Notes: generated by a model from the sequence alone, not told the origin. Shown: positions 16,834-23,989, counted from the first letter of the stretch. The stretch: 31,104 nucleotides of DNA from JAFGVL01 sp963662245 (GCA_963662245.2 CAXXVQ010000004.1:1-31104), one strand, 5' to 3'. Translations and numbers: made by a program.

Positions 16834-17682
16834 TTAAAAGTAAAACATCATAAAAATGTTTCCTGTAGAATTTGTTTGAAGTAAGAATGTGTTTTCAGGA
16901 CCTACAGTCGTTTTTTCTCTATAAGAATATGTTTCTATTTCTCCGGTTACTGAATTATATCTTTCTTTTTCCATTTCTATTTGACCTAGAGTCTCGATAC
17001 CGAAACCTAAGTTTAATTCACCTCCAATAGAGATCTTAGGAGCTATAAAATACTCTACACCAATAAAACCACCTAAACTACAAGTGATATCAGTAGCTTG
17101 AGATTCTTTTGTAGTTCTTTCTCCTTGGTTAAGCTCCGATAACGGATTGCCATAAGTGTATTCTTTAACTACTTTGTTGAACCCAACAGCTAACTCAGGA
17201 CCATAAAATGCCTGTAAGCGTCCATATCCGCGACGGAATTCATATCCTGCAAATAAACCAACATTTGTTGTTTTTACTTTAGTGATATCAACTGTTGTTG
17301 CGTATATGTTAAGTGGATTTGTTGTTGTTTCTGCAATATTAGTTACAAAACTTTTTGTTTTATCAGTTCCAATATTTAGTGAAATTCCTGCTCTAATAGC
17401 TCTGTTGTCACTTAAGAAATATTTCCCATAAATATTTTCTTGATATCCTTCAAATTTAATTCCATCTGCTGCGTCAGAAAATATACTTTGAAGAGGAGTG
17501 CTTATACTAACACCTAATGCATAGTCTCCTGCTACAGGGAGAATGTATTGTCCAGCTTTATTTACAGTTCCTTTTGAACGCTCAGAAGTTGTTTGAGCTT
17601 GTTCATTTAGAGTCGTTTCTTGTGCAGATACAATTGTGCCAACACAAAAAAGTATACTCAATGAAATTATTATTTTTTTCAT
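16834..17682 (-). CDS. Outer-membrane beta-barrel protein
   Basis: The 282-residue protein has a signal peptide (MKKIIISLSILFCVGTIVSA, then QETT) and a series of amphipathic strands (YALGVSISTPL, ENIYGKYFLSDNRAIRAGIS, VGLFAGYEFRRGYGRLQAFY, SLGGFIGVEYFIAPKISIGG). It ends in NIFMMFYF, the aromatic C-terminal signature of BAM-inserted barrels. Strand count suggests an 8- to 10-stranded barrel of the OmpA/OmpW-like size class. A polar, low-complexity loop (about 235-262) may be surface exposed. It starts 15 bases after the lipoprotein gene and shares its promoter. The pair is bounded by identical palindromic terminators. Specific role unknown. Confidence 0.82.
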   Translation of the reverse strand: MKKIIISLSILFCVGTIVSAQETTLNEQAQTTSERSKGTVNKAGQYILPVAGDYALGVSISTPLQSIFSDAADGIKFEGYQENIYGKYFLSDNRAIRAGISLNIGTDKTKSFVTNIAETTTNPLNIYATTVDITKVKTTNVGLFAGYEFRRGYGRLQAFYGPELAVGFNKVVKEYTYGNPLSELNQGERTTKESQATDITCSLGGFIGVEYFIAPKISIGGELNLGFGIETLGQIEMEKERYNSVTGEIETYSYREKTTVGPENTFLLQTNSTGNIFMMFYF

Positions 17683-17697
17683 AGATGAAATTTATTA

Positions 17698-18213
17698 TTA
17701 TTTGACATACTCGCTACCAGCAGTTTTTACCTCGGTATAGCCGCTTGTAATTATTTTGTTATCTAGCGTTATTTTTTGATCCGGATATAATTTACCGGCA
17801 TCTATCGTTTCATCTGCCCAGATAACATTTACAGTTGTTGAGTCTACTTTTTTAACAGAACCATTTATTTGACTTAATTTTACAGTTACATTAGAACCTT
17901 TAACTGAAGTTGGAACAGTTACACTATATTTTCCATTAGAGTATGTTCCTGTTACAGAGTATACTCCAGTAGCTGTTGCTTCAGGAGAGAGTTCTGAATA
18001 TGGAATTTCAGCTGTAACAACAATATTACTTGGAGTTTTTAATGTTGTAGTGTCTTTTGTAAAGTCAGTAACAACAAGATAAGTTCCTTCAATTGTTGCC
18101 GTTTTAAGATTTTCGATACTTAGTTCACTAGCAGGATCTTCATCACATGATGTGAATAGAACATTACATGCCACAGCTGTTGCAGCAAATAAAAAGAATA
18201 AATGTTTTTTCAT
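17698..18213 (-). CDS. Lipoprotein, probably surface exposed
   Basis: The 171-residue protein has a lipoprotein signal peptide with lipobox LFTSC (lipidated Cys at 23). The residues after the cysteine are DEDP, an acidic run resembling the Bacteroidetes lipoprotein export signal that sends lipoproteins to the cell surface. The mature part is Thr/Ser/Val-rich with beta-sandwich character (TATGVYSVTGTYSNGKYSV). No enzyme motif is visible. It is the first gene of a leftward two-gene operon with the barrel protein, under a good promoter at 18281-18313. A structural or adhesive partnership with the barrel is an inference. Confidence 0.78.
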   Translation of the reverse strand: MKKHLFFLFAATAVACNVLFTSCDEDPASELSIENLKTATIEGTYLVVTDFTKDTTTLKTPSNIVVTAEIPYSELSPEATATGVYSVTGTYSNGKYSVTVPTSVKGSNVTVKLSQINGSVKKVDSTTVNVIWADETIDAGKLYPDQKITLDNKIITSGYTEVKTAGSEYVK

Positions 18214-18280
18214 TTCTTTGTTTTTTTAGTTGTTAATTAATATTTAAGCTACATGAGCTTTAGTCGCTTTAAATTAACTG

Positions 18281-18313
18281 CAAATGTATGTGTTTTGTAA
18301 TGTAAAATACAAA
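18281..18313 (-). promoter_or_regulatory. Promoter of the lipoprotein/barrel operon
   Basis: Minus strand TTTG (18310-18313), 21 bases, TACATTTG (18281-18288). This leaves a leader of about 60 bases before the ATG at 18213. Confidence 0.65.
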
Positions 18314-18396
18314 GAAATGTAAAAATAAATTAATCTATTGTGTTTAAAGTGTTATTCTTTATTGGGATATAAAGTGATTAACTATAGTATAAAATA

Positions 18397-18430
18397 AAAA
18401 AATGCGAGTAAAATTTTACTCGCATTTTTT
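18397..18430. terminator. 34-base perfect palindromic terminator, copy 2
   Basis: Base-for-base identical to 16779-16812, including the A and T runs. It lies 19 bases beyond the stop of the leftward thioesterase gene and can serve as its terminator. Confidence 0.9.
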
Positions 18431-18449
18431 GTATCATTTTAATGAGCAT

Positions 18450-18854
18450 TTATTTTAGTTTGCTCATGAATTTTTCCATATCCACAACAAATCTATCGTG
18501 AGTTGCAGTTCCGATAACATCACCTGCACCATCTTTAGCTTCAATGCTGTAGCTGATTTTTCTGCCATCAATAGCTGTAATAGTTGCCGTGCAAGTGATT
18601 TCAGCACCTATTGGAGATGCTTTCATGTGTTTTGTGTTAATCTCAATTCCCACAGTGTCGCTTCCTTCAGGTAATGATGGGCGAACCATATCAAGGGCAA
18701 CATTTTCCATTAATGCAATCATTGCGGGTGTTCCAAATACATCTAGTCCTCCTGAACCTAAACTACGCGCAGAGTCTTTATCTTGCACTGTAATTGTTTT
18801 TGAAAAGCTTTGTCCTACTTCCATTTTTTTTAAAGTTTTTGAGCTAAGATTCAT
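18450..18854 (-). CDS. Hotdog-fold thioesterase, FlK-like
   Basis: The 134-residue protein is of the hotdog acyl-CoA thioesterase type related to fluoroacetyl-CoA thioesterase FlK. The FlK catalytic residues appear at the same numbers: T42 (VFGTPAM), E50 (LMENVA) and H76 (INTKHMKAS). The glycine-rich SLGSGGLDVFGTP and the C-terminal strand VIGTATHDRFVVD fit the fold. In this broader family the substrate is usually unknown. In a Bacteroidales organism it is more likely to be housekeeping acyl-CoA cleavage than fluoroacetate resistance. It is a single leftward gene, separated from prfC by about 100 bases without a visible promoter box. Confidence 0.82.
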   Translation of the reverse strand: MNLSSKTLKKMEVGQSFSKTITVQDKDSARSLGSGGLDVFGTPAMIALMENVALDMVRPSLPEGSDTVGIEINTKHMKASPIGAEITCTATITAIDGRKISYSIEAKDGAGDVIGTATHDRFVVDMEKFMSKLK

Positions 18855-18956
18855 GAACCGAGCTTATCTAGCTGGTAAATGAACTTGGCTTTGTATGATA
18901 ATAATTATTATTGTTTTTGTATGTGCTAGTCACTAATTACTAGTTTCTAATTACTG

Positions 18957-20537
18957 TTAAAATTCAGATGTGAAATGGAACTTGATTTTAGGGAAATCAC
19001 TTTGAGCCATTTGTAATACATAGCCTGAGTCTGCTAAGAATACATCACGGTCATCTTTGTCTAGAGCCATATATTGTGATTTTCTTTTCTTGAAGTTCTC
19101 CAATTCAGTTTTGTCGTCAGATTCAATCCAGCATGCTTTGTAAAGAGAGACCGGTTCCCAACGGCATTTTGCATTGTACTCATGTTCAAGACGGTATTGG
19201 ATAACTTCGAATTGAAGTTGACCTACAGTTCCAATAATTTTTCTTCCGTTAAACTGATTCACAAATAACTGAGCAACACCTTCATCCATTAATTGTTTAA
19301 TTCCTTTGTCAAGTTGTTTTGCTTTCATTGGATCAGCGTTTTCAATGTATTTAAACATTTCAGGAGAGAAGCTTGGTATACCTTTAAAATGTAAGTTTTC
19401 ACCACCTGTTAATGTATCACCAATTTTAAATGTTCCACCATTATCCGGTAAACCAATGATGTCGCCAGCAAAAGCTTCATCTACAGTTTCTTTTTTCTGA
19501 GCCATGAACGCAGTTGGGCTAGAGAATTTCATCATCTTATTATGACGAACATGCTTGTAGTTTACATTGCGTTCAAATTTCCCTGAACAAATTTTTAAGA
19601 AAGCAATACAGCTTCTGTGGTTTGGATCCATATTGGCATGTATTTTAAAGATAAAGCCAGAGAAATTATCTTCCTCAGGAGTTATCTCTCTTTCCTCTGT
19701 TTTAATAGAACGAGGGCATGGCGCAATGCTGATAAAACAATCTAAAAGCTCTTTTACCCCAAAATTGTTTAATGCACTACCAAAGAACACAGGTGCAAGT
19801 TGTCCATCAAGGTATGGTTTTGTGTCAAATGGTTCATATACCCCATTGATTAATTCCATGTCTTCGCGAAGCTGAGCTGCGTCTTTTTCTCCAATATATT
19901 TTTCAAGTTCAGGGCTCTCAATATTATCAAATGCGACTGATTCAGTAACTTTTTGTTTGCTAGGAGTATATAGGTCAAGTTTTTCTTCAAAGATGTTGTA
20001 TACACCTTTAAAGTTTTGTCCTTGGTTAATAGGCCAGCTTAAAGGACGAACGGCAATTTGTAATTCCGTTTCTAATTCGTCAAGAAGGTCAAACGGGTTT
20101 TTACCGTCACGGTCTGTCTTGTTTACAAATATGATAACCGGAGTATTGCGCATACGGCAAACTTCCATTAGTTTTCTTGTTTGTGCTTCCACACCTTTAG
20201 CAATATCCACTACAATGATTACGCTGTCAACAGCTGTAAGTGTGCGGTAGGTATCTTCAGCAAAATCTTGGTGACCAGGAGTATCAAGAATGTTAATCTT
20301 ATGGTCGCTGTAGTCAAATCCCATTACAGAAGTTGCAACTGAGATTCCACGCTGTTTCTCAATTTCCATCCAGTCAGAGGTAGCAGTTTTCTTAATCTTA
20401 TTTGATTTTACAGCTCCTGCAACATGAATAGCACCACCAAAAAGCAAAAGTTTTTCAGTAAGAGTTGTTTTACCCGCATCGGGGTGAGATATAATCGCAA
20501 ATGTGCGACGGCGTTGAATTTCTTCGTGTAATGACAT
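18957..20537 (-). CDS. prfC: Peptide chain release factor 3 (PrfC/RF3)
   Basis: This translational GTPase recycles RF1/RF2 from the ribosome after peptide release. The 526 residues are the normal RF3 length. G1 is SHPDAGKT (17-24), G2 lies around RGISVATSVMGF, G3 is DTPGHQDF (85-92) and G4 is NKTDRDGK (139-146). RF3-specific stretches include the start LHEEIQRRRTFAIISHPD and, near the C-terminus, QFNGRKIIGTVGQLQFEV. It has a textbook promoter at 20615-20645. Between that promoter and the ATG lies a hairpin with a T run that could terminate the marR transcript or attenuate prfC itself. Confidence 0.97.
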   Translation of the reverse strand: MSLHEEIQRRRTFAIISHPDAGKTTLTEKLLLFGGAIHVAGAVKSNKIKKTATSDWMEIEKQRGISVATSVMGFDYSDHKINILDTPGHQDFAEDTYRTLTAVDSVIIVVDIAKGVEAQTRKLMEVCRMRNTPVIIFVNKTDRDGKNPFDLLDELETELQIAVRPLSWPINQGQNFKGVYNIFEEKLDLYTPSKQKVTESVAFDNIESPELEKYIGEKDAAQLREDMELINGVYEPFDTKPYLDGQLAPVFFGSALNNFGVKELLDCFISIAPCPRSIKTEEREITPEEDNFSGFIFKIHANMDPNHRSCIAFLKICSGKFERNVNYKHVRHNKMMKFSSPTAFMAQKKETVDEAFAGDIIGLPDNGGTFKIGDTLTGGENLHFKGIPSFSPEMFKYIENADPMKAKQLDKGIKQLMDEGVAQLFVNQFNGRKIIGTVGQLQFEVIQYRLEHEYNAKCRWEPVSLYKACWIESDDKTELENFKKRKSQYMALDKDDRDVFLADSGYVLQMAQSDFPKIKFHFTSEF

Positions 20538-20570
20538 TTTATAAAGTAAATTACTAGTTTATATGTAATT

Positions 20571-20604
20571 AAAAACCCACAATGTGATTATACATTGTGA
20601 GTTT
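20571..20604 (-). terminator. Hairpin and T run at the 5' end of the prfC transcript
   Basis: Minus strand AAACTCACAATGT, six-base loop, ACATTGTGGGTTT (13 bp with one T-G), followed by two more T and AATT. It ends the gpx-marR operon. Because the prfC promoter lies just upstream of it, it also falls within the first bases of the prfC leader. Confidence 0.75.
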
Positions 20605-20614
20605 TAATGGTTTG

Positions 20615-20645
20615 CAAAAGTACTTCTTTGTGTGGATTGTTCAAA
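20615..20645 (-). promoter_or_regulatory. prfC promoter (textbook Bacteroidetes -33/-7)
   Basis: Minus strand TTTG (20642-20645), exactly 19 bases, TACTTTTG (20615-20622). The predicted start near 20607 places the transcript 5' end immediately before the hairpin at 20571-20604. Confidence 0.8.
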
Positions 20646-20656
20646 GAAAATACTTG

Positions 20657-21121
20657 CTATTCTTCATTGTTGTTTTCTGCTTCTAGCATTGCATTAAGCA
20701 TATGGTAGAGTTGATGTTGAAATTTTTTCATTGCTGCAACCTCTTCTTCGTTCCCTGTTGTTGCACCCATTAGTTTTTCGGGTATACAAGCAGCCTTCTT
20801 TTTCAAGGTGTCACCTTTTTTTGTTAATTGAACGATTACTTTTCTTTCGTCAATTTTATCCTTATTTCTTTCTATCAATTCCATTTTTTCCATGCGCTTA
20901 AGTAATGGCGTGATGGTGTTGGTGTTTAAAATAAGTTTTTTGGCAATGTCATTCACAGGCATTCGTTCGTATTCCCATAATACCATCAAAACCAGATATT
21001 GAGGATAGGTTAGTCCTAGTTTATCAAGATAGGGTTGATATTGTCTTGTAATCAATCTAGAGATTGCATAAAAAGGAAAACAAATTTGATTCTCAAGTTT
21101 TAATTGTTCGTATGTAGACAT
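20657..21121 (-). CDS. MarR family regulator, OhrR-like (one-cysteine peroxide sensor)
   Basis: The 154-residue winged-helix repressor has the N-terminal LENQICFPFYAISRLI with C14 placed as the peroxide-reactive cysteine of OhrR. LTYPQYLVLMVLWE follows, then the recognition helix region (VNDIAKKLILNTNTITPLLK) and the wing (DKIDERKVIVQLTKKGD). In OhrR-type regulators, oxidation of this cysteine releases DNA. It starts two bases after the stop of the peroxidase gene, so it is second in a gpx-marR operon. A TATCG/CGATA operator sits on that operon's promoter, which points to autoregulation and peroxide induction. Motif and context agree; the specific inducer is not shown. Confidence 0.88.
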   Translation of the reverse strand: MSTYEQLKLENQICFPFYAISRLITRQYQPYLDKLGLTYPQYLVLMVLWEYERMPVNDIAKKLILNTNTITPLLKRMEKMELIERNKDKIDERKVIVQLTKKGDTLKKKAACIPEKLMGATTGNEEEVAAMKKFQHQLYHMLNAMLEAENNNEE

Positions 21122-21123
21122 GA

Positions 21124-21609
21124 TTATCTGTTTAATAAATCTGCAATATAGCTTTCAATTGATGCAGGAGTTGTCATTGGAGAAAAGCGCTTTGTTACTT
21201 TCCCATTTTTGTCGATTACAAATTTAGTAAAGTTCCATTTAATTGATTTACCAAACAATGAAGTTTTTGCATTTTTCAAATATTGATATATCGGGTGCGA
21301 GTCTTTTCCATTCACATGAATTTTCTCAAACATAGGGAATGAAACCCCATAGTTAATTAAGCATCCTTCACTTATAGACTTTTCATCACCAGGTTCTTGA
21401 TTTCCAAATTGATTACATGGGAATCCTAAAACTACTAATCCCTTGTCCTTGTATTTTTTGTATAACTCTTCCAGTCCAGCATATTGTGGTGTAAATCCGC
21501 ATTTACTTGCTGTGTTTACCACTATGATTACTTTGTTTTTGTAATCACTCATTTGAATCTCTTTTCCTTGTAGACTCTTTGCTTTAAATTCATAAAATCT
21601 TGTGCTCAT
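21124..21609 (-). CDS. Glutathione peroxidase family (thiol peroxidase)
   Basis: The 161-residue cytoplasmic peroxidase has the Gpx signatures: NTASKCGFT with peroxidatic C37, LGFPCNQFGNQEPG carrying the catalytic glutamine, and IKWNFTKF with the Trp-Asn pair W125-N126. The second cysteine at C65 lies in the CNQF motif, and another at C83 is a candidate resolving cysteine. As in most bacterial Gpx proteins with Cys instead of selenocysteine, the electron donor is probably thioredoxin rather than glutathione. That would link it to trxB in this window. It has no signal peptide and is first in an operon with the OhrR-like regulator. Confidence 0.95.
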   Translation of the reverse strand: MSTRFYEFKAKSLQGKEIQMSDYKNKVIIVVNTASKCGFTPQYAGLEELYKKYKDKGLVVLGFPCNQFGNQEPGDEKSISEGCLINYGVSFPMFEKIHVNGKDSHPIYQYLKNAKTSLFGKSIKWNFTKFVIDKNGKVTKRFSPMTTPASIESYIADLLNR

Positions 21610-21620
21610 AATTTTAAGTA

Positions 21621-21634
21621 TATCGTTTGCGATA
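21621..21634. promoter_or_regulatory. Probable OhrR-like operator on the gpx-marR promoter
   Basis: The interrupted palindrome TATCG-TTTG-CGATA directly abuts the minus-strand -7 box, so a bound dimer would cover the transcription start. Arms are perfect. MarR dimers typically bind sites of this size; assignment to the neighbouring regulator is an inference. Confidence 0.65.
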
Positions 21635-21664
21635 CAAATTTATGTATAAATATATGTCGCACAA
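21635..21664 (-). promoter_or_regulatory. gpx-marR promoter
   Basis: Minus strand TTG (21662-21664), exactly 19 bases, TAAATTTG (21635-21642). The start site falls inside the operator palindrome. Confidence 0.8.
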
Positions 21665-21707
21665 GATATATGTGGGCTTTTAACTAATAATTAACAAATG
21701 TATTTTT

Positions 21708-21715
21708 TACCTTTG
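21708..21715 (+). promoter_or_regulatory. -7 box upstream of the 85-residue gene
   Basis: TACCTTTG fits TAnnTTTG and lies 20 bases before the ATG at 21736. No clear -33 TTTG is present. Confidence 0.55.
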
Positions 21716-21735
21716 ACTTAAGAAAATATAAGATT

Positions 21736-21993
21736 ATGAATTTAAATCCGTTAGCATATCAGCTTTCAAGTCGAGTTAGTCTGGTTGAGATATCAGAAAG
21801 GCATATCGCAATAGTGAAGCTTGTTAAGAGCCGAATCATTCAGAAAGATGCAGCCAAAATAGTTGAAATGGTTAAGAAAATACAAAGTGTAGATAAAGGT
21901 ATGCAGGTGTCTTTGTTGTGTAGTCACAATATATGTTCAAAGTCTCTTGCTCTTTTGGCAAAGGAGAATGTTCAAGTGATTTATAAGGATTAG
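21736..21993 (+). CDS. Small protein of unknown function (85 residues)
   Basis: I do not recognise this protein. It has no signal peptide or membrane helix and looks like a compact alpha/beta fold: a strand (HIAIVKLVKSRII), a helix (KDAAKIVEMVKKIQSV), a strand with two cysteines (MQVSLLCSHNICS), a helix (KSLALLAKE) and a final strand (NVQVIYKD). The size and strand-helix alternation recall STAS or rhodanese-like small domains, but nothing decides. It is expressed from its own -7 box, divergent from gpx-marR with 126 bases between, so it might share peroxide control. It ends nine bases from the convergent GH28 gene. Confidence 0.65.
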   Translation: MNLNPLAYQLSSRVSLVEISERHIAIVKLVKSRIIQKDAAKIVEMVKKIQSVDKGMQVSLLCSHNICSKSLALLAKENVQVIYKD

Positions 21994-22002
21994 GAATTTA
22001 GT

Positions 22003-23265
22003 TTATTCTTGGGTAAATAACTTACCATTAATCCATACATTGTTGAAAGAGACATTTTCTGAATACTCATTATCAAGCAAATCTATTTCTTTGCATTTAA
22101 GCTGGCTGTTTTCAAATACAATATTTTCAATTGTGTCGGAATTATTTCCATGAATAATGCCTATTGTATTGCATTCAATATTTAGTTTATTGAATCTAAT
22201 ATTCGAGACTATTGATGCAGGTGGTGTTTTTCTATCCTTAATGTCATAAAACTGAGTCCATGATTGTGACTTAATTAATTTATCACAATAACCACTAATA
22301 TTTTCTATTAAGATATTTTCATAGCGTTGAGGCGTGTCTGGTCTAAGTTTTAGATATAATAATGGCGTTTCTTCAGCCTGAAGAATACAGTTTTGGATAG
22401 TAATGTTGTTTCCATGAATGCATTCGCTACCTATGGTTAAACATCCAAATGAAGGCCCAAATGTGCAGTTTTCAATAAGGATGTTCTCTACAGAACCATT
22501 TCTTTCTTCTGTATCGGCCCAAGGGCCTTTACCTCCCTTAATTGCAATTGCATCATCATTGACAGATATATAGCAGTTATTTATTATGACATTGCAACAC
22601 GCATCTAAGTCAATGCCATCTGTACTAGGTGCGCTAATAGGTTTTAGAGGGGAGGTGATTTTTGTGTTTTCAATCTTTATGCTGTCGCATTTATAGAGGT
22701 GTGTTGTCCAAAAACCAGAGTTAACTAATTGTACCCCTGATATTTTAATATTGTTTGAGTGCTGAATAAAGATTAGTCGTGGGCGATGTACTTCTAAATT
22801 TGTCCATGATTGTCCAATCTTTTCCATGCTATCTCTTCTTTGATGGAATGCTTTCCAAAATTCTAAACCATCTCCGTCAATTATTCCTTCACCAGTAATG
22901 CTAAAATTATTTACGCTATCTACATTAATGAGTGCAGAATAATAATTGAGATTTTGACCTTCTATGCGTGAAGGGAGAAGAGGGTAGTGTGATATTTTGT
23001 TGATGCCTTTTAGTTTGGCTCCTTTTTTCAGGTATAATGAAGTGCCTTTTTTGAAGAATAAGGCTCCGGTAAGATATGTCCCATTGGGTATTTCAATAGT
23101 TCCACCGCCGTTTTCTACTGCCGCGTCAATAGCGTTTTGTATTGCTTTTGTACAAATGATTGTACTATCATTGGGTGCACCAAAGTTTATTATATTAAAC
23201 TTTTTTGCCTGACATGTAGTGCTGAAAATGAATAAAATAAGTAGAGTAGAATAGTAGTTTTTCAT
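22003..23265 (-). CDS. GH28-family glycosidase (polygalacturonase-like), variant active site
   Basis: The 420-residue secreted right-handed beta-helix protein has a signal peptide (MKNYYSTLLILFIFSTTCQA). The entry region is typical of GH28: FNIINFGAPNDST, then AIDAAVENGGGTIEIPNGTY. Conserved GH28 stations are present in order: STDGIDLD (214-221, acid D216), NDDAIAIK (236-243, the Asp pair D237-D238) and LKLRPD (305-310) near the usual RIK site. The usual GHG histidine is replaced in PSFGCLTIGSE (271-281). Family members hydrolyse pectin galacturonides or rhamnogalacturonan. It is isolated, with no SusC/D neighbours, so it is not part of a visible polysaccharide locus. Confidence 0.88.
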   Translation of the reverse strand: MKNYYSTLLILFIFSTTCQAKKFNIINFGAPNDSTIICTKAIQNAIDAAVENGGGTIEIPNGTYLTGALFFKKGTSLYLKKGAKLKGINKISHYPLLPSRIEGQNLNYYSALINVDSVNNFSITGEGIIDGDGLEFWKAFHQRRDSMEKIGQSWTNLEVHRPRLIFIQHSNNIKISGVQLVNSGFWTTHLYKCDSIKIENTKITSPLKPISAPSTDGIDLDACCNVIINNCYISVNDDAIAIKGGKGPWADTEERNGSVENILIENCTFGPSFGCLTIGSECIHGNNITIQNCILQAEETPLLYLKLRPDTPQRYENILIENISGYCDKLIKSQSWTQFYDIKDRKTPPASIVSNIRFNKLNIECNTIGIIHGNNSDTIENIVFENSQLKCKEIDLLDNEYSENVSFNNVWINGKLFTQE

Positions 23266-23298
23266 AGCGATCTCTGAATTTTATTAGTGTGTGTAAAT

Positions 23299-23306
23299 CA
23301 AAGATA
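23299..23306 (-). promoter_or_regulatory. -7 box upstream of the GH28 gene
   Basis: Minus strand TATCTTTG fits TAnnTTTG, 33 bases before the ATG at 23265. No -33 TTTG at the standard distance. Confidence 0.45.
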
Positions 23307-23371
23307 TGCTTTTAATTTGATATTGCTATCTTTTAGTTTGAGTATGTGTGGTATTGTTCATTACAAATGAT

Positions 23372-23920
23372 CTATTTTTTTATATAATCTATTTTAAAAA
23401 GTCGTTTAAAGAAATATTTTATTCGCTCTTTAAGTCCTATTTCTATATCATTTCCTCTTTTGTCAAAATGAAACATTGGGTTTTCTCTGTAGTAATTTAT
23501 TGTTTCTATAATTTTTTCTTTTAATTCTGTTCTTTCAACAAAATCTAAGCTTTCATCTATTGTGTAGAAAACTTCAATCTTTTGTTTACTAATTTCTTCT
23601 AGTTTTTTGCTGTAAGCTTCAGCATATTTGTATTGTGTTGGATTATTAATCCATATAGCAACATTTTTATCCCCTGTGGTTTTTGTTACATCTTTAATGT
23701 ACTTTGCCGCATTAATAACATTGTCTAGCTTGACTTCAAATTTATCTACAAGAGTTAAGTCAGCTAGTCTGTTGTGGTTTCTGTCATAATCAGCTAGGGT
23801 TGCTTGTATTAATTTGAATGCTTTGCAATTAGATTCAGTCATGATACCAGAAAAAATCTCAATTACAAGATTGTATTCCTTGATGCTTACAGAACTAAAC
23901 GAAGCAACTACTTTTCTCAT
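23372..23920 (-). CDS. Unknown protein, possibly SpoIIAA/STAS-like
   Basis: The 182-residue soluble protein has no signal peptide. The pattern of the first 125 residues (strand EYNLVIEIFSGIM, helix CKAFKLIQATLADY, strand LADLTLVDK, helix NVINAAKYIKDVT, strand KNVAIWINNP, helix YAEAYSKKLEEIS, strand KIEVFYTIDE) resembles the alpha/beta SpoIIAA-like fold. The match is by shape only. The C-terminal tail is strongly basic and aromatic (ERIKYFFKRLFKIDYIKK) and could touch membrane or nucleic acid. It starts 69 bases after the nucleoside-recognition gene. A TATATTTG box (23974-23981, minus) lies between them, so it may be separately transcribed. Confidence 0.65.
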   Translation of the reverse strand: MRKVVASFSSVSIKEYNLVIEIFSGIMTESNCKAFKLIQATLADYDRNHNRLADLTLVDKFEVKLDNVINAAKYIKDVTKTTGDKNVAIWINNPTQYKYAEAYSKKLEEISKQKIEVFYTIDESLDFVERTELKEKIIETINYYRENPMFHFDKRGNDIEIGLKERIKYFFKRLFKIDYIKK

Positions 23921-23989
23921 AAGTATTTATATATTAGGTTTATAATAGTCTAATGAACAGAAATTCATACAAACAAATATATACTTTTT

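Noticed and set aside
18930..18957. Repeated AATTACT between the thioesterase gene and prfC
   Set aside because: Two short copies in AT-rich spacer, below what chance would explain; no gene or hairpin linked to it.
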